Assembly (NCBI RefSeq): GCF_020723905.1
Contig: NZ_DYHZ01000001.1
Location: forward strand, 241,501 to 305,500
Reading direction: 5' to 3'
Length of the DNA: 64,000 bases
Source of the DNA: Anaerolinea thermophila
Lineage (GTDB): Bacteria; Chloroflexota; Anaerolineae; Anaerolineales; Anaerolineaceae
The notes below the pieces were generated by a model. It did no database searches. It was not told the DNA's origin and worked only from the letters and a program-made list of their open reading frames with translations. The position numbers and the translations under genes were made by a program. Positions 9,285 through 18,663 of this stretch are shown piece after piece; within the stretch, counting starts at the first letter, position 1; the number at the start of each line of letters is the position of its first letter.

Positions 9285-11498
9285 TCAGGGCAAAGTCCCC
9301 CATTCCAGTTCCCACAGGTGCACATGTCCATCAGCAGAGTCGCTGGCATTCCACAGTTCCACCTGCAACATCGAAACTGACAGAGGATTTTCGAGCCGAA
9401 GGGTCACCATGCGTGGGAGAGGATCTTCCGGAAAATCCTGCTCCACCACATGAGGAGACTCTTCCGGCGTCTGCCACAGGCTCAAACGCACCCGGCTGGG
9501 TGTGCCGCCAATCCGAAGGCTGACCTGTTCAATGCGTTGAGGAACCGCGAAGGCAATTTTCAGAGTCAATGGGTTAATTCCTGCGGTGCGAATCAGTGTC
9601 GAGGGGTTGCGGTCGAATATATGCCGGAGTTCTCCCATATCCAGGCGGGTATGCGAAACCCGCAGGAGCATGCCATCAACCTCCAGCGATTCCTCGACTG
9701 GTTTCCTTCGCTCCGCCTGTTCCTGCGCCAGGAGTTCCTGAAAATCCGGGGCATAGCGCAGACGGACAAAGTAAAACCCCGGCGAACCGTCCGGACAGGG
9801 AAGTTCCTGTTCCACCTGAACTTCTGAAAAATACCGGCGGGGCAGTTCAAGATATTCCTGCGCCGTCATGACGAAGACCGTCTTTTCCGGGATAAATGGG
9901 CGGTAGGTTTCGGTATAAGCCAGATAAGAATTGATTTCCACCGGCGGCGGGTCCTGGGGCAGGAAAAAGCGAGCCAGCACATCCGTGCCGTTTGCCCAGG
10001 TGGGAGTCAGCACAACTTTCAAATCGGGTTCGTGTTTTAATCGGGTCTGGATTTCCGCAAACACCTGTCGAGCGCCGTACTGTACTCCATTCAAACCATA
10101 ATCCCGGGTCCAAAAAGCGCCATGAGTGAGGGCATCGTTGAGCATTGAGACATTCCCTGCCGCCAGCGCCAGGTAGATCAGCACCAGTAAACCATTCCCC
10201 CGAACCGGCGCCGGGATGTGATCCATTCGCTGGTTGATGGCGTCAAGAATCTTTTCCATCCCCAGCGCAGTGAACAATGTCAGAGGGATCACCATGCATA
10301 GCACCCGGGTAATTCCTTCTCCAACCAGCACTGCCCCCAGGGGAGACACCAGCCACGCCAGGAACACCGTGCGCGCGCGTGTGTCTCCACGAAACATCTG
10401 GAATACCGCCCAGACAAAACCCATCACCGTGAAAGGCGCAAGCAGGCGCGGAAAATGTCCGTAGTTTTTCATCACATGGCGGATGATGTCAAAACGAGGC
10501 TCTCCCCACCAGTAAGCCGGGCTGAGCAGGTTGAGGTAAATCTCTCCGGCGCGGCGCAGTTTATCCAGCAGGGGTAATTCTGCCAGCCAGTAAGACCCCA
10601 GAATCTCCAGATGTTGATTCAAGCCGGCAGGGTGGAGCATCAAAAAACGGATGAAAGGGATGAGCCACACCACCGCCACCGCCGCACTGATGAACGTAAC
10701 CCGCGGAGTACGCCAGTGCCAGCGCCAGTCCAGAACCACCAGCAGGAGCGACAGCACCGCTATGGTCAGACGCATGGGAGCATAGGCGTAAAACGTCAAT
10801 GCTGCAAAGGTGACTGCCCACGGGAGCGAAGCCGGATGATCCTGTAAATACCACAGGTAACAAGCCAGAAAAGCCGCAAAGAACGTGGTCCCCAGCGCGG
10901 TCTCGAAGGCAGTGCGGGAATGCAAAAACCAGGCCGGTGTGAGGGAAAGAATCAGCACCGCCAGCCAGGGGATACGGCTGGCAAACACCTTATGCATGGT
11001 CAGTCCCACTGCCAGCGCAGCGAGGAGCGTCATTACCGCCGCCGTTGCGCGGGTCACCTCGATGGAACGGGGAAACAACAACGTGGGAATAACCTGTAAG
11101 TAAACCGACACACTCAGGTTGTACTGCCCACCATTGGGGAAGTAAGTGGGCAGAAATTCGCCGGTGTATCCATGAAAGCCATCGCGAATCAAATCCGAAG
11201 CCAGCATGGTCTGGATGGCTTCATCAGAAAAGAAGTACACCGGAAATTGCGCCAGACCGGTCAACCGCACTGCCAGGTAGATTGCCAGCGCCAGCCAGAA
11301 GGCAACTGCCGGGAGAATGGTGCGCCAGCGTCCTTCATCCTTTGAGAAGGTGGCTTCATGCCGTTCCAGCACTTCATCGGCTTCGGAACGAATTTCCACC
11401 ACCAGATTCCCGGATTCCGCCAGTACCCGAACCCGCTTTGCTCCGGCAGGTAAAGGCAAATCCACTTGCAAGGGAGTTCGTCGGCGCAGGATGGACAT
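9285..11498 (-). CDS. GT39/ArnT-like membrane glycosyltransferase
   Basis: Polytopic membrane protein of about 737 residues resembling the dolichyl/undecaprenyl-phosphate mannosyltransferase superfamily. After a 60-residue cytoplasmic head come about ten to eleven hydrophobic segments; an acidic pair typical of the first loop of GT-C enzymes is seen as FFSDEAI. The C-terminal 200 residues are soluble and include a beta-rich domain that could bind carbohydrate. The family transfers sugars from lipid carriers to proteins or lipids on the outer face. ATG 11498 follows a GAAGG ribosome site and is preferred to TTG 11510. It starts 21 bases after the nadE stop. Confidence 0.78.
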   Translation of the reverse strand: MSILRRRTPLQVDLPLPAGAKRVRVLAESGNLVVEIRSEADEVLERHEATFSKDEGRWRTILPAVAFWLALAIYLAVRLTGLAQFPVYFFSDEAIQTMLASDLIRDGFHGYTGEFLPTYFPNGGQYNLSVSVYLQVIPTLLFPRSIEVTRATAAVMTLLAALAVGLTMHKVFASRIPWLAVLILSLTPAWFLHSRTAFETALGTTFFAAFLACYLWYLQDHPASLPWAVTFAALTFYAYAPMRLTIAVLSLLLVVLDWRWHWRTPRVTFISAAVAVVWLIPFIRFLMLHPAGLNQHLEILGSYWLAELPLLDKLRRAGEIYLNLLSPAYWWGEPRFDIIRHVMKNYGHFPRLLAPFTVMGFVWAVFQMFRGDTRARTVFLAWLVSPLGAVLVGEGITRVLCMVIPLTLFTALGMEKILDAINQRMDHIPAPVRGNGLLVLIYLALAAGNVSMLNDALTHGAFWTRDYGLNGVQYGARQVFAEIQTRLKHEPDLKVVLTPTWANGTDVLARFFLPQDPPPVEINSYLAYTETYRPFIPEKTVFVMTAQEYLELPRRYFSEVQVEQELPCPDGSPGFYFVRLRYAPDFQELLAQEQAERRKPVEESLEVDGMLLRVSHTRLDMGELRHIFDRNPSTLIRTAGINPLTLKIAFAVPQRIEQVSLRIGGTPSRVRLSLWQTPEESPHVVEQDFPEDPLPRMVTLRLENPLSVSMLQVELWNASDSADGHVHLWELEWGTLP

Positions 11499-11519
11499 CT
11501 TCGCCTTCAAAAGGATGGA

Positions 11520-12350
11520 TCAGGTACCCCAATCGCGCAGGTAGAGGAAGTCGTATCCCACCGTGCGGTTGCTCACTTTGGCAATAGGCGGGAGCATGCG
11601 TTTAAACTGGTTTTTGCGAACCCGCTCGACCACTGCATGAACAAAGCGAGCCTCAAACCCGGCTTCGATGCATTCCTGCGGGGTATAGCGTTCATCCACC
11701 AGCAGGTAAAGCAATTTATCCACCTCGGCGTAAGTAAAGCCCAGTTCGCCCTCATCGGTTTGTCCTGTCCATAAATCTGCAGATGGGGGTTTCTGGATGA
11801 TCACATCCGGAACACCCAAAGAGCGTGCCAGTTGTCGCACCTGCGTTTTGTAGAGATCGCCAATCGGGTTCAATGCACAGGCAGAATCTCCATAGAGAGT
11901 GGTGTAACCCAGAAGGATTTCCGTCTTGTTGCCTGTGCCTACCGCCAGCCCGTTGAACGCCGCCGTCTGATCGTAGAGGACAATCATGCGCATGCGCGCC
12001 ATGATGTTGCCCTTACGCAGGGAATCCATCTCCGGAAAATGGGCAATGAGCGGGTCAACCATTTCAGTAATTTCAAAGGTGTGAGACTGCACCCCCGTGG
12101 CTTCAATGACCATTCGGGCATGCTCAAGCGATTCTAGCGAAGAGGTGCGATAGGGCAGACATAGCGCCAGCACGTTCTGCGGACCCAGCGCTTCTGCGGC
12201 AAGGAAGCAGGATACTGCCGAGTCGAGTCCACCGGAGAGGTTAATCACCGCCCGCTCAAATCCCATGCGGGTAATTTCACTGCGAATGAAACCGGTAAGG
12301 ATGCGCCGCACCAGATCCGTGTTAATGCTCAGATTCACCTGTACTTTCAT
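11520..12350 (-). CDS. nadE: NAD(+) synthetase, ATP-pyrophosphatase subunit
   Basis: Synthetase of 276 residues that amidates deamido-NAD to NAD. The PP-loop motif SGGLDS lies at 39-44, and the C-terminal PPSADLWTGQTDEGELGFTY region is characteristic of NadE. It lacks the N-terminal glutaminase domain of glutamine-dependent enzymes, but the gene just upstream encodes a nitrilase-fold protein matching that domain. The two probably act as a split glutamine-dependent NAD synthetase. The ATG lies 3 bases after the stop of the upstream gene. Confidence 0.93.
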   Translation of the reverse strand: MKVQVNLSINTDLVRRILTGFIRSEITRMGFERAVINLSGGLDSAVSCFLAAEALGPQNVLALCLPYRTSSLESLEHARMVIEATGVQSHTFEITEMVDPLIAHFPEMDSLRKGNIMARMRMIVLYDQTAAFNGLAVGTGNKTEILLGYTTLYGDSACALNPIGDLYKTQVRQLARSLGVPDVIIQKPPSADLWTGQTDEGELGFTYAEVDKLLYLLVDERYTPQECIEAGFEARFVHAVVERVRKNQFKRMLPPIAKVSNRTVGYDFLYLRDWGT

Positions 12351-12353
12351 GGC

Positions 12354-13223
12354 TTACCTCCCGCTGAAATGGGTGCGGTCGCTGACAATCCGGTTGAGTT
12401 CCCGCTGAACCAGCGCTGTGCGCTCATCGCGTAACAGTGGCAGACGGGCACGGGTGCGATGCAGTTGATTCAGGTCTACTTCCACCAGTGTAAGGGCTTC
12501 TTCAAAGGCAGGACCTTCGGCAAGCAATTCACCGTTCGGATCATAAAGCGCCGCCTGTCCCCAAAAGTTCAAACCATCCTCAAAACCCACCCGATTGGTA
12601 TGCGCCACAAAACTGGTATAGAGGCTGGCATAGGCACGCAGGATGTGATTGACCCAACGCGATGAGTCCAGCACGTCTTTTCCCGTTACCCCCCTTCCGG
12701 GCGAAGCCGACATAAAAATGAACAAATCGGCGCCGTCCAGCCAGAGCAGGTAAGGCGGCGAAGCGTGCCAGAAATCCTCGCAAATCAACATACCCACCCT
12801 GCCATAGGCAGTATCAAATGCCTGCACGCTGTCCCCCCAGGCAAAGAAACGTCCTTCATCGAACAATCCGTAGGTAGGCAGGTACACCTTGCGATGCACA
12901 TGCAGCACCTTGCCGCGGGAAAGATACGCAGCCGCAATGTAAAAGCGATTGCGCACATCCTCTTCAACAAAGCCCACCACAATATCCAGCCGCTGACTTG
13001 CCGCCAGTAAAGGCGCAAAAACGGGGTCATCCACCCGCGGACGGCAGGCGACCATCGGGGTCAGATCCTGCAGAACGTACCCCGTCAGGGATAATTCTGG
13101 AAAAACCACCAGGTCTGCTCCCCGGGAATTGGCTTCCTCGATGATGGCAAGATGTTTTTCCAGATTTTTCTGCACGTTACCCAGCACAGTATTGATTTGA
13201 GCCAGAGCAAGGCATAATTTCAT
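12354..13223 (-). CDS. Nitrilase-superfamily amidase, probable NAD synthetase glutaminase subunit
   Basis: Carbon-nitrogen hydrolase of 289 residues starting MKLCLALAQI. The catalytic triad is visible as Glu43 (FPELSLTGY), Lys112 (HRKVYLPTYGLFDEGRFF) and Cys148 (LICEDFWH). The ...YGLFDEGRFF and CEDFWHASPP segments are those of the glutaminase domain of long NadE proteins, so I infer that it supplies ammonia to the adjacent synthetase. The open frame extends 40 residues upstream to 13343, but that stretch overlaps the Lgt-like gene; ATG 13223 overlaps that gene's TGA by four bases and is the likely start. Confidence 0.85.
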   Translation of the reverse strand: MKLCLALAQINTVLGNVQKNLEKHLAIIEEANSRGADLVVFPELSLTGYVLQDLTPMVACRPRVDDPVFAPLLAASQRLDIVVGFVEEDVRNRFYIAAAYLSRGKVLHVHRKVYLPTYGLFDEGRFFAWGDSVQAFDTAYGRVGMLICEDFWHASPPYLLWLDGADLFIFMSASPGRGVTGKDVLDSSRWVNHILRAYASLYTSFVAHTNRVGFEDGLNFWGQAALYDPNGELLAEGPAFEEALTLVEVDLNQLHRTRARLPLLRDERTALVQRELNRIVSDRTHFSGR

Positions 13224-13945
13224 AGGTTTGTTGGTTTTCCTCCTGAACGGCGATGAGCCATAAAATGCAAAATGGTAAAACAGGATAAGAAGAGCAACTC
13301 CAAAACCAGATAGACCCACGTATCCACGCGAAGATTGTTCCACCGGGGCATGGGATCTGCCCGAAAGAGGGAAGCCACCAGCCCCACCAGGGTGAGCCAG
13401 GTCAATGCCAGACTGGATAGCCAGCCCGAAGGGCGAGGGATGGGAATCAGGGCTTCCATTAACCCGTAAAAAAGGATCAAACTGAACGCCGCGAAGGGCT
13501 GAACCGGCACCCGCCAGGTCACCCAGCCCGCCTCATCAGGTGCAGGAACACCCAGCCAGCCAGGCCGGGCAACCGCCCCGTAGGCACAACCTGCCAGCCA
13601 GCATCCCAGCCAGCAACTGACTGCCAGCGGCGGTAAGAGCGGGTAAAGCCGATCTGCCATGCGAAAATACGGAACACGAAAGAGCAGAGAAGCCGCCCCA
13701 ACACCCAGTAATGCGCCGGTAATTGCCCCCGGCGCAGAAAGACCACCCAGCCAGAATTGAAAGATTTCCTGAGGAACCTGCCGAAAGTAAGCGAGATTGA
13801 CCAGCACATACCCCAGACGCGCACCTGCCAGCGCCCCAAGAATTGCCAGGATGGCGCCATCCAGCCACTGCAGTTCGCGCTGACGGCTGACGCGCCACAG
13901 TCCTATTCCTCCGCCGATCATGAGCAGTAGACTGAATTCGTTCAC
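13220..13945 (-). CDS. Divergent Lgt-like membrane protein
   Basis: Polytopic protein of 241 residues with the overall pattern of prolipoprotein diacylglyceryl transferase: GARLGYVLVN matches the GGRLGY region, GLSAPGAITG the GGMSFHGGLIG region, and WLGCWLAGCAYG the RIGNFINGELWG region. The histidine of the FHGG motif and the arginine and asparagine of RIGNF are replaced (by Pro, Trp and Cys), so it probably does not carry out normal diacylglyceryl transfer. It is first in a coupled set with the nitrilase and nadE genes. Possibly a repurposed paralog; function unknown. Confidence 0.7.
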   Translation of the reverse strand: MNEFSLLLMIGGGIGLWRVSRQRELQWLDGAILAILGALAGARLGYVLVNLAYFRQVPQEIFQFWLGGLSAPGAITGALLGVGAASLLFRVPYFRMADRLYPLLPPLAVSCWLGCWLAGCAYGAVARPGWLGVPAPDEAGWVTWRVPVQPFAAFSLILFYGLMEALIPIPRPSGWLSSLALTWLTLVGLVASLFRADPMPRWNNLRVDTWVYLVLELLFLSCFTILHFMAHRRSGGKPTNL

Positions 13946-14048
13946 CCAACCTCACCTGTGCGGGTATAACAAAATCATACCACAATCCCCCACCCACACC
14001 ACGCAGCCATACGTCCGTCATACCAAATTCTGGACAACTTTCCTGTGT

Positions 14049-14095
14049 AAAAAACTGCGGCGTTCCCGCAAACCGGTGGCAGGAACACCGCAGTA
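14049..14095 (-). terminator. Rho-independent terminator of the CARDB/MacB operon
   Basis: On the minus strand, 21 bases after the permease stop, arms ACTGCGGTGTTCC and GGAACGCCGCAGT form a 13-bp stem with one G-U pair and are followed by a run of six T. Confidence 0.8.
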
Positions 14096-14115
14096 CAGCA
14101 AGCCTGAACCCGTAA

Positions 14116-15435
14116 CTACTCGTACTTCAACGCCACCACCGGCACCATGGTGGCAGCGCGCAACGCAGGGTATAACCCCGAGAGAATGCCAACCAGCGTG
14201 GAGAAAACCAGCGCAAACAGTGGCAGCCAGGGTTCAATATATGCAGCCGGACCGGGCGGCTGCCCCCCAAACTGCACCGGATTGGTAAGGTAACTTGCTG
14301 CCAGCACATTAATCACCTGCGCCAGTCCCCATGCCAGCGCCACTCCACCCACACCTCCAATCAAACCAATGCCGCCTGCTTCTCCAAGAAAAATGCTCAT
14401 CACATCGCGGTTGGTGGCACCAACTGCCTTCATCAAACCAATTTCGCGGGTGCGCTCAAGAATCGCCATGGTCATGGTATTGGCAATGCCAATGGCGGCA
14501 ACCAGCAGGGCAATGGCGCCAATCCCGCCAAAGACAATCTGAATGATAGTGTAGAAATTATTCGCGCTCTGGATAAACTCCATCGGAGAGTATGCCTGAT
14601 ACCCCAGGTCGTTAATTTGTTTGGAAATCTCGGTGGTTTTTTTGGAGTCGGTGGTCTTGACATAGAGCATGTCATACCCCTCTTTATTGCGATTGATGCG
14701 CTTGCCCATCAACCACTCATTCATCTGGGTCAGGTCATCCATGCGCATGATCATACCGTAATCGGTCTCATCCATGCGTTGCTTAATGATGCCAGCAATA
14801 CGAACCGAGTACACTCGCTCGGTCATGGTGCCATCCTGAGCAAATTTCTGCACCACCAGTTTCAATTGTTTTCCTAAAATTTCTGGTTGCTCCGGTTGAG
14901 GCTGTCCGGGGCGCCAGCGCGGATCGTTAAATCCCTTGGCAAGGTATTCTCCCACCAGGGCTTCCCCGCGTTTCAATTCGGCAACCCCTTCTTTCATCTG
15001 GAAATTGAACACGCTCAAGTCAGGCGTATCATACGCCATGATGAAAGGGTAGGTTTCCATCCTTCCCGCCACCAGCCGGGCGCCACCCCGCAAAGAATCG
15101 CGGGGAATGACCTGTGCCACGCCTTCAATGGCAGAGAGTTCTGCGATAGCCTGAGGGGTGAGCAGTTTCGTCTGAGGCTGCCCTGACCCTCCCGAGCCGC
15201 CACCGCCAACCGGTTGACTCATTACCTCTCCATATTTAGGGTACACGGTAATCAGGGTCAGATTGCCTACCTGTGAAAACTGGCGGGTGGCATTGCGCTG
15301 CAAGCCGCTGGCAAGTGCCACCAGCACCACTACCGCCGCGGTACCAATCACCACGCCAATCGCGGTGAGTGCTACCCGTCCTTTACGGCGACCCAGGTTA
15401 TAGAAAACCAACCCCAGATAATCCAGGAATCGCAT
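14116..15435 (-). CDS. MacB-like ABC transporter permease (FtsX fold)
   Basis: Permease of 439 residues. An N-terminal membrane segment near 18-43 (VALTAIGVVIGTAAVVVLVALASGL) is followed by a large extracytoplasmic MacB-type periplasmic core domain to about residue 305, then three C-terminal membrane helices of the FtsX domain. The conserved [15 protein letters not shown] loop couples to the ATPase. A Gly/Ser-rich insert (GGGGSGGSG) sits in the periplasmic domain. It is last in the four-gene set at 14116-18462 and is followed by a terminator. The system probably exports or releases a substrate rather than importing one. Confidence 0.88.
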   Translation of the reverse strand: MRFLDYLGLVFYNLGRRKGRVALTAIGVVIGTAAVVVLVALASGLQRNATRQFSQVGNLTLITVYPKYGEVMSQPVGGGGSGGSGQPQTKLLTPQAIAELSAIEGVAQVIPRDSLRGGARLVAGRMETYPFIMAYDTPDLSVFNFQMKEGVAELKRGEALVGEYLAKGFNDPRWRPGQPQPEQPEILGKQLKLVVQKFAQDGTMTERVYSVRIAGIIKQRMDETDYGMIMRMDDLTQMNEWLMGKRINRNKEGYDMLYVKTTDSKKTTEISKQINDLGYQAYSPMEFIQSANNFYTIIQIVFGGIGAIALLVAAIGIANTMTMAILERTREIGLMKAVGATNRDVMSIFLGEAGGIGLIGGVGGVALAWGLAQVINVLAASYLTNPVQFGGQPPGPAAYIEPWLPLFALVFSTLVGILSGLYPALRAATMVPVVALKYE

Positions 15436-15461
15436 GGTTTATCCCTTTTCCTTAAATCCCA

Positions 15462-16904
15462 TCATGGACCTTTGAGAGGCGGAACCGGCACGCTTTCAAA
15501 TTCCTGCACCGGCGCTTCCCCTTCCGGCACAACCGGCTGGGGCAGGGCACTGTCCAGCCCTAACAGCCCACGCATGAAACGCCACACCTTCTGCCAGAAG
15601 GTTTCCTGAACAGGCTGCACCGGAATCTCTCCCTCTCCGGACGGCATCCCCGGCTCAATCACGGGCGCGCCTTCCTGCACCACCACCGGGATGATTTGCT
15701 CCACCTGACGGGGCTGATTGAAGTCATCGGTGTAATTCAACACCACCTTGATGGTCATCTCCCCTGCCTGCATGGGAGTAAAGGTGGTATCCAGCGTATA
15801 GAATCCACCCGGGTCCAGCGCGCCTACCAGCACCGTATTGTTCTGCAATTCCGCTCCTTCTGCGCTGACGGTCATATTGCCCAGCACCACAGTGGTCTTT
15901 CCCAGGTTCACCACCTGAATGGGCAGAATATTCGGCTGTCCAGAGAACAGCGGACCGGGATCTCGATAAAAATTCACCTCCAGTACGGGCAGGCGGTAGA
16001 TCAGCAGCGTTATGATCTGGTCATCTACCAGCCGAAGCCCTTTTGGATCGGTGTACACAAAGGAGATTTTGAGCGTGTACGCACCAGGATTGGCAGATAC
16101 ATTGACGACCAGATCCGAGGTGGTACTCAGGGATGCTCCTGCCGGAACATCTCCCAGAAACACCAGGTTGGAAGACCCTACCGGCGCAAAGACGCTCAAA
16201 TCGCCCCCAGCGCCGCTCACGCCGCCGGGTTGTGGCGTGCCGCCTGGATCAGGCGCCACGCCACCGCCTAGCACCATCGTCACCGAGCGGGCATCCGCAT
16301 TCCCCAAATTTCGCACATCCAGAGATAACTTAAAGAGGGAACCGGGCTGAAGCGGGTTGACATCGGTACGATAACTTGAAACCACCAGTTGAGGACGAAC
16401 CACCGGCGCCAGTGTGGGGGTTGGGCTGGGCGTAGGCGTAAACGCAGCGCGGTAGTAAATCCGCAATTGCAGGGTAATGGTAAAACGCTCGCTGTACTGC
16501 GTACCATCCGGACCTGTGTAGGACAGATTGAGCGGGATGGTACCGACCGGCTGCCCCGCAAGACTGGAACTGACCAGGAACCGCTGGGTGACTGTACGAT
16601 CTCCGCCTGCCGCCAGCATTCCCAAAGCCACAACCCCACCGGTTTCCTGAGGAAGGAATGAGTCATTGATGAAAGAGAGAATCAGGTTGCTGGCATCCTG
16701 CGTGGCGCTGATGTTCTTCAACTCCACAAACAGGTTGAAGGAATCGCCAACAGCAATGGTATCTTTATCCAGATAGTAGCCGTTAATGACCACCAGGGGG
16801 CGATCCGTCACCGGCGCAGGCGTCTGGGCAAACACACCTTGCCCGGGCATGATCAGCATCAACAGCAAACCGACTAAGAGAATGAGATGGTACCGTCTGG
16901 TCAT
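15462..16904 (-). CDS. Secreted CARDB/COG1361-like protein of an ABC export operon
   Basis: Exported protein of 480 residues: signal peptide MTRRYHLILLVGLLLMLIMPGQGVFAQ, then three repeated Ig-like domains of the CARDB/COG1361 type (recurring LVVINGYYLDKD, LVVSSYRTDVNPLQPG, LEVNFYRDPGPLFSGQ starts), with a Thr/Pro linker near residue 190 and a C-terminal Pro/Glu-rich tail. A hydrophobic WRFMRGLLGL stretch lies near the end. I start at ATG 16904, after GGAACGGAG; longer forms overlap the ATPase gene. Lying between ATPase and permease genes, it probably replaces the HlyD adaptor as the extracytoplasmic partner. Confidence 0.78.
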   Translation of the reverse strand: MTRRYHLILLVGLLLMLIMPGQGVFAQTPAPVTDRPLVVINGYYLDKDTIAVGDSFNLFVELKNISATQDASNLILSFINDSFLPQETGGVVALGMLAAGGDRTVTQRFLVSSSLAGQPVGTIPLNLSYTGPDGTQYSERFTITLQLRIYYRAAFTPTPSPTPTLAPVVRPQLVVSSYRTDVNPLQPGSLFKLSLDVRNLGNADARSVTMVLGGGVAPDPGGTPQPGGVSGAGGDLSVFAPVGSSNLVFLGDVPAGASLSTTSDLVVNVSANPGAYTLKISFVYTDPKGLRLVDDQIITLLIYRLPVLEVNFYRDPGPLFSGQPNILPIQVVNLGKTTVVLGNMTVSAEGAELQNNTVLVGALDPGGFYTLDTTFTPMQAGEMTIKVVLNYTDDFNQPRQVEQIIPVVVQEGAPVIEPGMPSGEGEIPVQPVQETFWQKVWRFMRGLLGLDSALPQPVVPEGEAPVQEFESVPVPPLKGP

Positions 16905-16938
16905 GTAAACACTCCGTTCCAAGAAAGACTGAATCCGT

Positions 16939-17670
16939 TCAACCCGCGCTCTTTTCTTCCTGCGGAAGCGCGCTGGCTTTCTCAAATTCTTCGCGAGAGA
17001 CCACCCTGCCATCCAGCAAATAGACGGTGTGGGTGGCAAACCGTAGCATGCGCGGATCGTGGGTGACCACCATCACCGTGCGCCCCTGCTGGTGCAATTC
17101 GCTGAGCAACTGCATAATGCTGTACCCCGTCACCGTGTCCAGGTTTCCGGTCGGCTCATCAGCGAGAATCAGACGGGGGTTATGCACCAGCGCACGGGCA
17201 ATGGCAACCCGTTGCTGCTGTCCACCGGACATCTCCGTAGGGCGGTGTTTCAGGTGGGTGGCAAGCCCTACCTGGGTGAGCAATGCTCGGGCGCGCGTGA
17301 GACGCTCGCCAGTGCGAATACCGCTGAAGCGCATTGGAAAAGCCACATTTTCCAGTGCGGTCATACTGGACACCAGATTGAACTGCTGAAACACAAACCC
17401 CACCGTACTTCGCCGATACAATGCCAGGGCATTTTCATCCATAACGCTCAAATCCCTGCCATCCACCAGAATCTGTCCACTGGTGGGACGTTCCAGACCT
17501 CCCAACAGATACAACAGGGTGCTTTTTCCCGAACCGGAAGGTCCCATCACCACCGTAAACGACCCGGCAGGGATATCCATATCCACCCCGGCAAGGGCAT
17601 GAACGCGCACCCGTCCCATAATGTAGGTTTTGCGTAATTGACGAATTGAAATGAACACGTCGCCATTCAT
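16939..17670 (-). CDS. ABC transporter ATP-binding protein, MacB/LolD type
   Basis: ATPase of 243 residues with Walker [10 protein letters not shown] near 44, Q-loop FVFQQFNLV, signature [15 protein letters not shown] and Walker [13 protein letters not shown], followed by VVTHDPRML with the switch His. Short linker residues and the LolD-type signature place it with MacB-like export systems. It is 34 bases upstream of the CARDB gene and 3 bases after the YIP1 gene, so it belongs to one operon. Confidence 0.92.
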   Translation of the reverse strand: MNGDVFISIRQLRKTYIMGRVRVHALAGVDMDIPAGSFTVVMGPSGSGKSTLLYLLGGLERPTSGQILVDGRDLSVMDENALALYRRSTVGFVFQQFNLVSSMTALENVAFPMRFSGIRTGERLTRARALLTQVGLATHLKHRPTEMSGGQQQRVAIARALVHNPRLILADEPTGNLDTVTGYSIMQLLSELHQQGRTVMVVTHDPRMLRFATHTVYLLDGRVVSREEFEKASALPQEEKSAG

Positions 17671-17673
17671 AGG

Positions 17674-18462
17674 CTAAAACGGGAAAAATCCGCCGGTTTG
17701 CAGTCCGCTTAACTGCGCGCCAATAAAGCCGGGCAACGCCTGTAACACCAGCAAAAGGACAACCGCCACCAGCACTGAAATCACTGTCTTGCCTGTGGAA
17801 AGTCCGGAAGTGCGTTTTGCACCCAAAACAAGCAATACCACCTGCCAGACCAGATACAGATCTACAAAGGAAAGCAGAGAAGCAAGGAATACAGCACCGC
17901 CGCCGGTTTCTGCCTGAATGAAACCAGAAAGCCCCGGTTTCTGAATGCTGTGTTGGGTGGAAAGCACCGCCACGAGATGCACCAGTTCCCTGACTGCCAG
18001 GGGCATCAGGCTCCAACCTGCCACGCTAAACTCAGCAACGCGCGAACCCCGTCCGCCTGCCAGCGTCAGCACCAGGTGCACCAGCGCCGCCAGAATCACC
18101 CACGAAAGCCACACCTTTACCACTGCCACCACGGCTGGCAACACATAAATCAACGCAGGAGAAGGGTCAGGCTGGGCATTTTGCATGTACTCCTGCTGCA
18201 TCTCTGGAGACCAGTACTGAAAATCTGGCGGCGGCTCAACGGGTCTGGCAAGCAGTTCCTGCGTGCGCACCGGACCTGTTGCCAGCACCACTCCCAGAGA
18301 AATCACCGTCAGGAACAACACAGGCAGAATCCAGGTTGATACTTCTGTTTGGGCAATCTGATCAAATACCTGACGGGGACGCAGGAGGATGCGCCAGAGC
18401 CAGTCCCAGTGCCAGCGTTTCTGGGAGGTCTCCACTACCTCGATTTCTTCGATATTGGACAT
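17674..18462 (-). CDS. YIP1-family membrane protein
   Basis: Integral membrane protein of 262 residues. A soluble N-terminus ends in LWRILLRPRQVFDQIAQTEVS, the typical entry of bacterial YIP1 proteins, followed by five hydrophobic segments. ATG 18462 follows a GAGAGG site; the upstream extension to 18552 has none. First gene of the ABC export operon. YIP1 proteins often accompany MacB-like transporters in bacteria; their biochemical role is unclear. Confidence 0.75.
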   Translation of the reverse strand: MSNIEEIEVVETSQKRWHWDWLWRILLRPRQVFDQIAQTEVSTWILPVLFLTVISLGVVLATGPVRTQELLARPVEPPPDFQYWSPEMQQEYMQNAQPDPSPALIYVLPAVVAVVKVWLSWVILAALVHLVLTLAGGRGSRVAEFSVAGWSLMPLAVRELVHLVAVLSTQHSIQKPGLSGFIQAETGGGAVFLASLLSFVDLYLVWQVVLLVLGAKRTSGLSTGKTVISVLVAVVLLLVLQALPGFIGAQLSGLQTGGFFPF

Positions 18463-18574
18463 ATCATTTTCCTCTCTGGAAACAGGAATACGAATGGTGG
18501 AATTCTCAATATATGTAAAACGAGTGTAACTATGAAAAGGTTCCCATGTCAATGGATTTCAGGTCAAGATTTAC

Positions 18575-18610
18575 TAAAAAAATCTCCCCCTCCAGTTCAG
18601 GGGGAGATTT
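18575..18610 (-). terminator. Rho-independent terminator
   Basis: Arms AATCTCCCCCT and AGGGGGAGATT (18581-18609) with a 7-base loop; on the minus strand the stem runs into a T tract. It lies 54 bases after the stop of the secreted protein gene at 18664-19185. Confidence 0.88.
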
Positions 18611-18663
18611 AGAGAGTTTCCCTGATTACCAAAAGGTCAATGGAATCGGTCCCACTGGAAAAT

